Positions 21,761 to 30,602 of a DNA stretch of 56,407 nt are shown piece after piece (position 1 is the first letter of the stretch; every line of letters begins with the position of its first letter). Position numbers and translations under genes: made by a program. The notes below the pieces were generated by a model. The model had not been told where the DNA came from. It saw only the letters and a list, made by a program, of their open reading frames with translations, and searched no databases. Origin of the DNA: Dysgonomonadaceae bacterium PH5-43 (GTDB taxonomy: Bacteria > Bacteroidota > Bacteroidia > Bacteroidales > Azobacteroidaceae); contig JARXWK010000022.1 of the NCBI GenBank assembly GCA_029916745.1, positions 1 through 56,407 on the forward strand. The letters are read 5' to 3'.

Positions 21761-24733
21761 ATGGCAACAATAAAACATTATAACGTCAATACCCCTCCGA
21801 CAGCAGCCAGTCCGGAAGGGCAGTATTTTGTAAAGAGATCGGATAATCCGGATAGGATTGATGTCTATATCGTATCGAATGGAACGGTAAAAAAGCAGGA
21901 AAACAATGATGAAAATATAGCTCAATTAGGTCGCGATATGCCTGTTTTGAATGTCAGCAAAACTAATAATAAGTATGATTACACAACAGCAACAGCCCGC
22001 GCCGCCGTGCCGGAAAATGAAAGATTTTTAGGAAAAGAAATTCGTTATCAGACCGAGACCGGTTGGGTAAACGAGCAATATATCGGCGATAATGTAAGCG
22101 GATGGGCAACGGATACAAATTGGAAGCAAGTCGGGTCTGGAAGCGGCGGAAACCTGATTTTAGAATATACAACTGACATTAACACGACACGCAAGCTCGT
22201 CAAGCAAAGCGAGAGAAAATCCGGCTTGGAAATATCCTACAAGCATCTGGAATGGGGGTGGGTAAAAGAACGATTTGTCGGTACCGATTTTTCAGATGAG
22301 GGATGGGCAAATGAGGCATTTTGGGAAGACATTGTTGACACGAAAGAGTTTGTGCCTTCTAAAAATTTGATACCTACTCGTTTTATTCATAACGCAAAAA
22401 CGAGTGCTGGAGATATATGGTATAATCCTGGTACTCCTGATTCTATTGTACGTCCGATGAAATTAGAGCCTGGACAAACATATACGATAAGTCGAAGTCA
22501 AACGACAGGGAATAACTCTATTTTGTTCTATTTAAAAGATGGAACACTGTCTCTTGTCTGGACAAACGATAGCACTGTCGTTACCTTCACAGTTCCCGAA
22601 AATTGCTGCAAGGTCACATTTACGGTGCTTTCCTCCGATATCGGAGGAAACGTTTTGCAACTCGAACAAGGAAATGAAGCGACAGAATTCGAAAGCCCCG
22701 TTTACTCTATTCAGGAAAAAATAGATACGTTGCCGGAATACACATTTATAGAAAATTTCGCACACTCTGATAATATTTCTAATTATAGTTTTAACGAGGG
22801 TGTGTTGAGTAACAATAGAGGTTATTCATTTAATCCGATTCCAGTAGGGGAAAATACGCACATTTCTTTGTATTATACCCGAACAAGCCACGGAGTGAGT
22901 GGTTTGGCGTTTTATAACTACACAGGGGACATAACAGATATAGCTTCTTTTGTTGCAAACGCTGCATTAATTTCAGGAGTCTACGGGGAGCATGTAAACG
23001 GCATACATCCTGTTCCGGCCGGCGCAACACACGCTGTTTATTGTTTCGACTTCTATCATGGATGGAAGCCTGACGACGACGAACTTGCAAGATGGCAAAT
23101 ACTTCTCGGCAAGCATGAATATGACCCAGCAAACAACTACAAAACGATAGTTGATGTCGTCGCCAGAGCCGATACGAAAATCTTAAAAAGACAAGCCCAA
23201 CGAAAAAACTTGTTTGACAATTTTGGAATTTTTTCATGGAACAGGAAAAACGATAACAGTTCTGAATTGCATTCATATAACGGGCATTATTTGTTGTCAG
23301 AAATCGGAAGGGACGGAAAAACGCTCGATGAAATTGTTAATGACCCTGTTAAGTTAGCAGGACTTGGTCTTTCGCAAACAATAAAGTTTTCTCCCGAATC
23401 CGCTTTCAACCACTCAAATGAGTGGGAAAGGGTATTGCAAATAGGTGGAAATATACGAGGGGAATTTTATAGACCTGTTATGCTCGAGGGTTATCACGAT
23501 ATAGTTGTACAATGCGGGATGTATGTATATACGGAAGATTTGACAGAAGAACAGGTGCTCCAGCAGTTCAAAATAGGAGCAGCCACGGGCTTCGACTATA
23601 ATGTTGGGACGGAAGATTTGACAGGCGTAAAAAAAATAAAAGAGAATACATACTATGTGTATAGAAATCAGAGTATCAGAATTATGGATTCTGATAACTG
23701 GAATACGACAGATGCTGGTATATCAGTGCTAATCCCGGATAGCATATCATGTGAATTTGGCGGTTTTTGTTGGTATGAGCCACTGGATGAGGATATGTAT
23801 AATTGTTACAGAGGCAGTTTTAATACTGTTTTGTCTGGCGTTGACAAATTTGATGAACCGATTATTTATACAGCACTACAATTCTTACGTAAGAAATTTG
23901 ACACACTTCCGTTCAATGAGTTCAAAAATCGAAAAGTAGTCGTATTGGGTACGAGCGTGCCGAACGAGCCTCCCTTCGGCGAGGCAGGAACGCTGCAATA
24001 CCCACAATTTGTTGGACAGATTTTAGGATTCACTCCGACGGTGCGGTCAATCGGCGGTACTGGTGTTACATACGACCCGGCAAACAATATATACGGGCTA
24101 TCGATGACTAATGCAGAAGCAGAAGCTGGGAATCCGGGTATTGAGAAAAGTTACGAAACTCAGCTCGACGGATGCTGGGATAGCGAATTATTCTTTATCG
24201 ACCACATGCACAATGATGCCGGGAGACTACATCAATTTATCGACAATCCAGAGTACTGGGATTCTGCAAAACAAACGTTTAAGATAACGGACACAAATGC
24301 TTTTGACAGGGCATGGCCGATAGGTGCTATGAACTACATAATTAGAGAGATATACAAACGTAATCCTCGGGCTGTCATTTGTCTTATAAATGACTGGCGA
24401 GGCACTGCATTGAACGTGACAAACTATCTCGCAAACATCGTTGTCGGAGAATATTGGAGCATCCCTGTATGCAACCTGAAGATGGGAAACAGAGACATCG
24501 ATATTACTATTGACGTGTCCACGTCAATAATCGGCTACGACGGTAGAACGATAGATATCCCAGCCGGTTCTGTTGTAAATCCGCTAAAGTATCAGACGAA
24601 AGCGGCTCCGGAGGATGACTCCCCGAACGATTTAATCCATCCAGGCAGATACGGACGAATTTTGTATGCGAAATATGTAGCAAAATGGCTAATGTATAAC
24701 GTGTCATTACAAGATACAAACGGATTTTACTAA
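21761..24733 (+). CDS. tail fibre/tip protein with tandem repeats and SGNH hydrolase domain
   Basis: The 990-residue protein starts MATIKHYNVNTPPTAASPEGQYFVKRSDNPD. Residues about 65-190 hold two tandem modules of about 50 residues. Each has a GWVNEQYIG or GWVKERFVG core and ends in W. Residues about 200-320 and 330-700 are beta-rich, as in carbohydrate-binding regions (NLIPTRFIHNAKTSAG...). A C-terminal SGNH/GDSL hydrolase spans about 720-985. Its signatures are VVVLGTSVPNEP (serine near 725), FFIDHMHNDAG (asparagine near 817) and NDLIHPGRYGRILYAKYVAKWL (histidine near 960). Such domains deacetylate surface glycans. DNA from about 22,350 on is less G+C-rich than the 5' part, a sign of fibre exchange. 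Confidence 0.85.
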   Translation: MATIKHYNVNTPPTAASPEGQYFVKRSDNPDRIDVYIVSNGTVKKQENNDENIAQLGRDMPVLNVSKTNNKYDYTTATARAAVPENERFLGKEIRYQTETGWVNEQYIGDNVSGWATDTNWKQVGSGSGGNLILEYTTDINTTRKLVKQSERKSGLEISYKHLEWGWVKERFVGTDFSDEGWANEAFWEDIVDTKEFVPSKNLIPTRFIHNAKTSAGDIWYNPGTPDSIVRPMKLEPGQTYTISRSQTTGNNSILFYLKDGTLSLVWTNDSTVVTFTVPENCCKVTFTVLSSDIGGNVLQLEQGNEATEFESPVYSIQEKIDTLPEYTFIENFAHSDNISNYSFNEGVLSNNRGYSFNPIPVGENTHISLYYTRTSHGVSGLAFYNYTGDITDIASFVANAALISGVYGEHVNGIHPVPAGATHAVYCFDFYHGWKPDDDELARWQILLGKHEYDPANNYKTIVDVVARADTKILKRQAQRKNLFDNFGIFSWNRKNDNSSELHSYNGHYLLSEIGRDGKTLDEIVNDPVKLAGLGLSQTIKFSPESAFNHSNEWERVLQIGGNIRGEFYRPVMLEGYHDIVVQCGMYVYTEDLTEEQVLQQFKIGAATGFDYNVGTEDLTGVKKIKENTYYVYRNQSIRIMDSDNWNTTDAGISVLIPDSISCEFGGFCWYEPLDEDMYNCYRGSFNTVLSGVDKFDEPIIYTALQFLRKKFDTLPFNEFKNRKVVVLGTSVPNEPPFGEAGTLQYPQFVGQILGFTPTVRSIGGTGVTYDPANNIYGLSMTNAEAEAGNPGIEKSYETQLDGCWDSELFFIDHMHNDAGRLHQFIDNPEYWDSAKQTFKITDTNAFDRAWPIGAMNYIIREIYKRNPRAVICLINDWRGTALNVTNYLANIVVGEYWSIPVCNLKMGNRDIDITIDVSTSIIGYDGRTIDIPAGSVVNPLKYQTKAAPEDDSPNDLIHPGRYGRILYAKYVAKWLMYNVSLQDTNGFY

Positions 24734-24803
24734 TTCGAATTTGGCACGATTTGAACTATTTTAAGAGGGGATAAAGAAGTCCCCATCTCCATAACAGCCA
24801 GTT

Positions 24804-24901
24804 TCTCAGGCATGGCTGAAATAATAAAGGTGCACGAACACCACGACAGGGACTATATGTCCTTGAATCGGTGTTCGTGCACCTTGTTTTATTGCCTGAG
24901 A
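24804..24901. terminator. 98-bp nested inverted repeat after the tail genes (bidirectional terminator-like)
   Basis: TCTCAGGCA (24804-24812) pairs with TGCCTGAGA (24893-24901). Inside lies a perfect 16-bp stem (24827-24842 with 24870-24885, core GGTGCACGAACACC), and inside that GGAC-TATAT-GTCC. T-rich sequence follows the inner stem on both strands. It closes the tail operon before the methylase gene. The outer arms go beyond what a terminator needs. An open frame of 34 codons also runs through it but looks accidental. Confidence 0.6.
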
Positions 24902-24933
24902 CTACAAAAGTACTAATTTTTAACTAATAAAAA

Positions 24934-25788
24934 ATGAAAGAAAAGAATTATCCAACGGCTCCACTTCCATTCCAGGGACAGAAGCGGAATTTTATTAGCC
25001 AATTTAAAACAGCCCTGGAAGAGTTGAAAAAGAAACAATCAGTCGATTTTATTGTCGATCTCTTTGGTGGTTCCGGATTACTATCCAGGACAGCGAAAGA
25101 TGTGTTCCCGGATTCGGAAGTCATATATAACGATTATGACGATTACCACAAGAGACTCCTGAATATAGAGAGAACAAATAAGTTGCTTGATGACCTCCGG
25201 GAGCTTCTCGCTGATTGCCCTCGAAAGATTCGCATAGAAGAGCCTTATCGAAGTCGTATCATTGAAAGGGTCAAGCAAGAAAACAAAGCCGGATATGTCG
25301 ATTACATTACTCTCTCATCTTCCTTGTTGTTTTCTTCTAAATATGTATTGTCTTATGATGCATTGAAAAAAGAATCCTTTTATAACAACGTGAAGACAGA
25401 AGGGTACAATATTGATGCCGGACATTATCTCAATGGCCTAAAGATCGTAAAAGAAGACTACCTGACTTTGTTTGAAGCTTACAAGGATAAAGAGAATGTC
25501 CTGTTTTTAACAGATCCGCCATACCTTTCAACTGATTGCACGACCTATCATTCGGATAAGTATTGGCGCTTGAAGAACTACCTGGATGTTCTAAACACTC
25601 TGAAGACAGAAAACTATTTTTATTTTACCTCCAGCAAGAGTCAACTGGTAGAACTCTGCGAATGGTTTGAAAAGAACTGCGGACTTATAAATCCTTTTAA
25701 TGGCTCAGTTCTTCGGACTCATCAGGTAAATGGGAAAGTGATCAACTATACCGATATGATGCTGTATAAGTACAAAGAACTGGAGTAA
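24934..25788 (+). CDS. phage DNA adenine methyltransferase (D12 class)
   Basis: The 284-residue enzyme has the alpha-class (D12, Dam-like) order: N-terminal PLPFQGQKRNFI, SAM-binding DLFGGSGLLSRTAKDVFP (about 42-60), IYNDYDDYHKRL, then catalytic FLTDPPYLS (about 193-201) and a C-terminal TYHSDKYWRL...YFYFTSSKSQLVELCEWF. It transfers a methyl group to adenine N6. The target is not visible from sequence. It stands alone at the extreme right of the prophage, the position of Mu mom, with no restriction partner. Protection of phage DNA from host restriction is the likely role. Confidence 0.9.
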   Translation: MKEKNYPTAPLPFQGQKRNFISQFKTALEELKKKQSVDFIVDLFGGSGLLSRTAKDVFPDSEVIYNDYDDYHKRLLNIERTNKLLDDLRELLADCPRKIRIEEPYRSRIIERVKQENKAGYVDYITLSSSLLFSSKYVLSYDALKKESFYNNVKTEGYNIDAGHYLNGLKIVKEDYLTLFEAYKDKENVLFLTDPPYLSTDCTTYHSDKYWRLKNYLDVLNTLKTENYFYFTSSKSQLVELCEWFEKNCGLINPFNGSVLRTHQVNGKVINYTDMMLYKYKELE

Positions 25789-25794
25789 GTTGAA

Positions 25795-25834
25795 AAAGCA
25801 TTTAAATGGTTTTTGAAGGCCATTTAAATGCTTT
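25795..25834. terminator. bidirectional terminator after the phage methylase
   Basis: AAAGCATTTAAATGG and its exact complement form a 15-bp stem around TTTTTGAAGG, 7 bases after the methylase stop. The ends are A- and T-rich. The same CATTTAAATGCTTT string occurs beside the gpG-like gene at 2192-2205. Confidence 0.7.
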
Positions 25835-25863
25835 GTTCCGATTTGCGAAAATATATGTATTTT

Positions 25864-25912
25864 TGTACAATTCGTTTAAAATCGATGTACTTTTCGTTTT
25901 GGCGATTATACA
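25864..25912. mobile_element. right end of the Mu-like prophage
   Basis: Read inward from the right, the minus strand starts TGTATAATCGCCAAA, then ACGAAAAGTACA (25886-25897), then ACGAATTGTACA (25864-25875). The two ACGAAnnGTACA boxes are 22 bp apart. Mu ends have the same plan: a terminal TG, about 11-18 bases, then ACGAAAA-containing 22-bp transposase sites. The best terminal base is 25912 (TA-CA on the plus strand). The S41 peptidase frame resumes right after. A -7-like TATTTTTG (25858-25865) points outward. The exact end needs the left end, outside the window. Confidence 0.65.
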
Positions 25913-26740
25913 ATAAACAATGAACCTATAAAAGATATAATAGCAAAAGAATATCCTTATCTCCCTGCATCAAATAAATCTGTAAAACAAAGGGAGTTGG
26001 CAAAGCTTATTTTACAAGGTTATGGTTCTACCCCTACAATAACGATAGAGAACAATGACAAAAAAGAAGATATTACGCTTTCTCTATACCCTATTGACGA
26101 GTTAAATTCAGAGCATCAAACCTCTCTCCCTAATCAAGACGGTTATCAGATTTTAGACAATAATATTGGCTACATACTTCCCTCAAGTTGTAGTGCCGAA
26201 AACAGAGATGAAGGACTCAAGAAAATTTTCAACAATACAAAAGGCATCATTATAGATATGCGTTGTTACCCTGGAGATTACATTTCATTTCCATTCCTTA
26301 GACATTTGTCAATCCTAAAACTCAATCATTCTTTAATAACTGCAGGTGATGTTTCTTATCCCGGCTATCATTATTTTATCAATTGGGAATACAACAATCA
26401 GAACTTCGACTACACAAATACTTATGAACACAAAATTGTAGTTATTGTAAATGAAGAAACACAAAGTCAGGCCGAAGACAATGTTTTAGGATTTCAACTA
26501 CTACCACAAACTATTGCTATAGGCAGCCCCACCGCAGGAGCCAACGGTGCCGTATCTCGTATTCCTCTTCTCGGAGGACTACAAACAAGAATTACAGGTT
26601 TAGGTGTATATTATCCCGATGGCAGTAATCTGCAACGATGCGGCGTAAAGATAGACGAATTTATCGAACCTACAATAGAAGAAAATCGAGCTGAACGCGA
26701 CGAAGTATTGGAGCGAGCAATAGAAATCATAAAGAACTAA
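25913..26740 (+). pseudogene. 3' part of an S41 (C-terminal processing) peptidase gene, interrupted by the prophage
   Basis: From just inside the phage boundary the frame reads NNEPIKDIIAKEYPYLPASNKSVKQRELAKLILQGYGS. It continues into the S41 core: GYILPSSC, GIIIDMRCYPGD, then VVIVNEETQSQAEDNVLGFQ (serine in TQSQAE) and PTAGANGAVSRIPLLGG. No normal start codon exists for this segment. The N-terminal half must lie left of the prophage. Transposition into the gene explains the break. A truncated product from a phage-end promoter is possible but would lack the N-terminus. Confidence 0.8.
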
Positions 26741-26788
26741 AGCCTTTTACGCTTTTTATGTTTCTCAGCCAAGGTGCTATCACATTTT

Positions 26789-28246
26789 CTACTTCAAATT
26801 CATTTTTGAATCATCTAATTTCAAAAATATGAACAACAAGATAGTGAATGCCCACAGAGAAGAACCGCCATAACTAAAAAACGGAAGAGGGATTCCTATT
26901 ACCGGCGTAATACCGATAACCATTCCAACATTTACAAAGAGATGGAAAAATATTATTGAAGCCACACTATATCCGTAGACTCTATTAAAGACACTCCTTT
27001 GTTTTTCTGCAAGATATATCAACCGAAGTATCAATACAAGAAATAATATTATTACTATGCTTGAGCCTACAAAACCCTGCTCTTCTCCTATTGTGCAAAA
27101 TATAAAATCTGTATCTTGCTCTGGAACATATTTTAATTTGGTTTGAGTTCCGTTGAGATGTCCTTTTCCCAATACTCCCCCCGACCCTATAGCTATCTTA
27201 GATTGATTAACATTATACCCCGCCCCTATTGGATCATCTACTATACCCAATGACACTTGTATGCGTATACGCTGGTGAGGCTGTAAAACTTCTTCGAAAA
27301 CATAATTTACAGAAAAGAAAAAGGCTATAGAAGATATTGCAAAAATCACAGCCCATAGATAAGTAGACGCCCTATAAAGTAAATACAAATAAAGCAAATA
27401 GACAGCAAATACTGCTATCACAATACCCAATGCCCAACAAATATTAAACGGATATACAATATAAAGTATAGACGATATTACAGTCGCCAAAAATATTACT
27501 AACAACAAATTCTTAATATGATGCCTTCCTTTGGGATAAGCATATAGTATGCAAAGCATCAACACTATAATAAGACTAAATACAAGAAACATTCCCATAG
27601 GTGTATGTTCCGTTATATTAGTTTCTCCAAAACGAACTCCAAGCACAAAAAACAAAACGGCTGCAAAACCCGCAAACAATATTCCTCCTGGCATTCCTTC
27701 TCTATAAAGAACAACAAAGAGTGCCATAAAGACAAGTGCCGAGCCTGTTTCTTTTTGTAAAAGAATCAGAATCATCGGAAGAAAGACAACCGCAAATATC
27801 AATACTGTTCGCCAAAAATTACTAATATCGAATTTATACACACTAAGTATTCTTGCCAAAAGCAAAGCGGTAGCAAACTTAGAAAACTCAGCAGGCTGAA
27901 CCTGCAAAACCCCAGGCACTATAACCAACCACGAGCGAGATCCTTTTATTTCTGGTGCAAAAACAATAGTAAACATTAATAAGGCTACTATGATAGCATA
28001 TATCCAAATAGAAAATAATTCATACCAATCTCTGTCTATCAATAGTAGAACAAAGCCTAACACCAAAGAGGTTCCTATCCATATTAATTGCATACCAGCA
28101 CGAGTAGATAAGTCGAACATTCCCGCATTATCAAAGTTATACGATGATGCATAAATACTAAACCACCCTGCCATTACCATTACGGCATACAACAGAATTG
28201 TAAACCAATCAACAGTATTCCAGACACTAATTTTTCTTTGGTACAT
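26789..28246 (-). CDS. rodA: rod-shape peptidoglycan polymerase RodA
   Basis: The 485-residue protein is a SEDS-family polytopic membrane protein with about ten hydrophobic segments. It has SEDS marks: QPAEFSKFATALLLARI, LQKETGSALVFMALFVV, and near the C-terminus GYNVNQSKIAIGSGGVLGKGHLNGTQTKLKYVPEQDTDFIFCTIGEEQGFVGS. Together with PBP2 it polymerises lateral-wall glycan strands from lipid II. It is the last gene of the purH-mre operon. Its start overlaps the PBP2 gene by 20 bases, so the two are coupled. It converges with the S41 fragment 48 bases away. Confidence 0.95.
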   Translation of the reverse strand: MYQRKISVWNTVDWFTILLYAVMVMAGWFSIYASSYNFDNAGMFDLSTRAGMQLIWIGTSLVLGFVLLLIDRDWYELFSIWIYAIIVALLMFTIVFAPEIKGSRSWLVIVPGVLQVQPAEFSKFATALLLARILSVYKFDISNFWRTVLIFAVVFLPMILILLQKETGSALVFMALFVVLYREGMPGGILFAGFAAVLFFVLGVRFGETNITEHTPMGMFLVFSLIIVLMLCILYAYPKGRHHIKNLLLVIFLATVISSILYIVYPFNICWALGIVIAVFAVYLLYLYLLYRASTYLWAVIFAISSIAFFFSVNYVFEEVLQPHQRIRIQVSLGIVDDPIGAGYNVNQSKIAIGSGGVLGKGHLNGTQTKLKYVPEQDTDFIFCTIGEEQGFVGSSIVIILFLVLILRLIYLAEKQRSVFNRVYGYSVASIIFFHLFVNVGMVIGITPVIGIPLPFFSYGGSSLWAFTILLFIFLKLDDSKMNLK

Positions 28247-30092
28247 TTCTTAATATTACAGCTTTTTTCATATTATTCTCTATCCACTTATCTTGCTCTG
28301 GAATTTCTCCTTTTAGATATTTTTGTATCATAAGTCGTCCCATCGGCACAGCATAATTAGCTCCATATCCTCCATTCTCAACAAAAATAAGCACTGCCAC
28401 TTTTGGATCTTCCATAGGTGCATAAGCCATAAAGATAGAGTGGTCTTTACCGCTATTCTCTGCCGTCCCCGTTTTACCGCAAACTGCAACATCTGGAATA
28501 TTAGCCCCCTTACAAGTTCCTCCCGTAACCGCTCCACGCATTCCTTCCGCTACCGTTTGGTAATGCTTTGCATCAATCCCAGTATAACGAGGTGCAGTAT
28601 ATTTTTCATCAAGCGGAGTATCTTTTATTCCTTTTACAACGTGAGGCGTATAAAAATAACCTTTATTGGCTATAGTAGCAGCAAGATTACAAATCTGAAT
28701 AGGCGAAAGAGCAACCTCTCCTTGTCCGATAGCAATAGAAATAATTGTCATAGCTTTCCACCAAGCCTTACCCTTTGCATCGCTATATCGTTTATCATAA
28801 TATGCTGCATTAGGAATCATTCCTCTTTTTTCGTCTGCAAGATCTACTCCCAGCGCATAACCAAAACCTTGATTTACCATATAGTCTCGCCAAGTATTCA
28901 TTGCGTTTTGTATACTTCCATACTTATTATTTTCAAGCATAGCGCGTAATCCCCAGCAAAAGTAAGCATTACAACTTGTTGCCAGAGCAGGAATCAGAGG
29001 AATATGAGATGGGTGAGCGTGACATTTCGGACGACCTCCCCCTAAAGGGAATCCTCCAAAACAACTATAAACTGTATTCGAGGTAATTATATTTTCTTGT
29101 AGAAAGGTTAATGCTTGAGCCGTTTTGAATGTTGAACCTGGCGGATAAGTATATAGCGACCTATTAATCAATGGTTCGTAAGGATCTTTTGCTAACTCCA
29201 TAAACGACGAACTAAACTGTTTTCCAACCAAAGACGAAGGGTCATACGTGGGAGACGAAACCATACATAGTATCTCTCCTGTTTTGGGTTCTATCATAAC
29301 TATAGTTCCTAACTTATTCCGCATAAGTTCTTCGCCATAAGCTTGCAAGTCTATATCTATCGAAAGAGTTAAATCTTTACCCGACACAGGCGCTATATCG
29401 TGAATACCATCTTCATACTTTCCTTTTATTCTACCGTGAGCATCTCTAAGAAGAATCTCCACTCCTTTTTCTCCTCTAAGATATTGTTCGTAAGAACGTT
29501 CCACTCCTGTTTTCCCTATATAATCGCCTCGCAAATAATAACTATCAGAAGCCATATTTTTCTTATCTACTTCAGCAACATAACCTAATACGTGAGCCGC
29601 ATTAGGATGACTATACTCTCTTACGGTTCGGTTTCGTATATAAAATCCAGGAAACTTGTATAATGATTCTTGTAAAACTCCATATTCTCTATTGCCTAAT
29701 TGCGTTAAAAACACTTGTGGAGTATATGAAGAATAACCAGGGTTAAGTTTGCGGTTTTTTATATCCGCCATTCGTTTACGAAAGGTTTCTATATCTATAT
29801 CCGCAGCTTTACAGAAAGCCAATGTATCTAACTTTTGAGTCTCTCGAACAACAACCATAACTTCATAAGAGGGCTGATTGTAAACAAGAAGTTCGCCATT
29901 TCTATCATACATTACCCCTCGCGAAGGGTATTGTGTCTTCTTAAAGAAAGCATTACTATCTGCCCAGTCTTTATAATCGGGACTAAGCACTTGCAATCTA
30001 AACAACTGTATTAAATAAATCAATACAATTAAACAAATAAAGGCAATTATTAAAGCCGTTCGATACCCTGAATTAAACCTTTTATTACTCAC
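28227..30092 (-). CDS. mrdA: penicillin-binding protein 2 (peptidoglycan transpeptidase)
   Basis: The 621-residue class B PBP has one N-terminal membrane segment (TALIIAFICLIVLIYLIQLF), a dimerisation domain with YPSRGVMYDRNGELLVYN, and a transpeptidase domain. The active-site motifs are PGSTFKT (SxxK, near residue 317), SCN (near 374) and KTGTAEN (near 544). It cross-links peptides for rod elongation with RodA. The gene overlaps mreD by 4 bases. It is the usual Bacteroidales arrangement. Confidence 0.95.
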   Translation of the reverse strand: MSNKRFNSGYRTALIIAFICLIVLIYLIQLFRLQVLSPDYKDWADSNAFFKKTQYPSRGVMYDRNGELLVYNQPSYEVMVVVRETQKLDTLAFCKAADIDIETFRKRMADIKNRKLNPGYSSYTPQVFLTQLGNREYGVLQESLYKFPGFYIRNRTVREYSHPNAAHVLGYVAEVDKKNMASDSYYLRGDYIGKTGVERSYEQYLRGEKGVEILLRDAHGRIKGKYEDGIHDIAPVSGKDLTLSIDIDLQAYGEELMRNKLGTIVMIEPKTGEILCMVSSPTYDPSSLVGKQFSSSFMELAKDPYEPLINRSLYTYPPGSTFKTAQALTFLQENIITSNTVYSCFGGFPLGGGRPKCHAHPSHIPLIPALATSCNAYFCWGLRAMLENNKYGSIQNAMNTWRDYMVNQGFGYALGVDLADEKRGMIPNAAYYDKRYSDAKGKAWWKAMTIISIAIGQGEVALSPIQICNLAATIANKGYFYTPHVVKGIKDTPLDEKYTAPRYTGIDAKHYQTVAEGMRGAVTGGTCKGANIPDVAVCGKTGTAENSGKDHSIFMAYAPMEDPKVAVLIFVENGGYGANYAVPMGRLMIQKYLKGEIPEQDKWIENNMKKAVILRNVPKKN

Positions 30093-30601
30093 CTTTTAGA
30101 AACTTCTGTATTTATACTTTCAAAAGCAAAGATAATAGTCATTGTAAGTATAAAGCTACCAACAAGACTAAAGATTATTCTCAATAAGTCGAATGCAGAA
30201 AAAGCTTCAACTGTGAATAAGACTAAATGATGCAAAAAGACAAGACAACTGGCATATCGCAGAAACAAACTTTTACCAAAAGTTGCAAATCCTGGAGTTG
30301 CCGACTCAAAAACATCTCGCGTGGTAGATAGTTTTAATAAATAAAACCTTGAAAAGCCAGCAATAATTGATGCCAAAATATTAATCCCTAAGGAATAGTT
30401 AAACAAATCAATTACCATTCCCATAATAAAGGAAAGAAATAACACCAAGTTTTTATTTGTATCTATAGGAAGCTTAATTAAAAAGTATATATATATATAA
30501 GGTGTGGCATACCCTAATATATGTATTCTATCACATATCCATACTTGTAAAAAGACAAGTAAAAAAAACATCAATAACAGTCTTAACCAAGTTACTTTCA
30601 T
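30089..30601 (-). CDS. mreD: rod shape-determining protein MreD
   Basis: The 170-residue protein is very hydrophobic, with about five membrane segments (LLLMFFLLVFLQVWI, YIYIYFLIKLPI, LVLFLSFIMGMVIDLF and others). It is placed between mreC and the PBP2 gene. The family is poorly conserved, so position and topology carry the call. It helps anchor the elongasome in the inner membrane. Confidence 0.9.
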   Translation of the reverse strand: MKVTWLRLLLMFFLLVFLQVWICDRIHILGYATPYIYIYFLIKLPIDTNKNLVLFLSFIMGMVIDLFNYSLGINILASIIAGFSRFYLLKLSTTRDVFESATPGFATFGKSLFLRYASCLVFLHHLVLFTVEAFSAFDLLRIIFSLVGSFILTMTIIFAFESINTEVSKR

Positions 30602-30602
30602 T

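Noticed and set aside
24812-24916. 34-codon open frame through the 98-bp inverted repeat
   Set aside because: The sequence is fully explained by the nested stems, and the peptide (starting MAEIIKVHEHHDRD) has no signs of a protein domain.
21761-25788. Diversity-generating retroelement, as in the Bacteroides Mu-like Hankyphage
   Set aside because: No reverse transcriptase frame and no template/variable repeat pair is seen near the tail fibre in this window. It could only exist outside the window.
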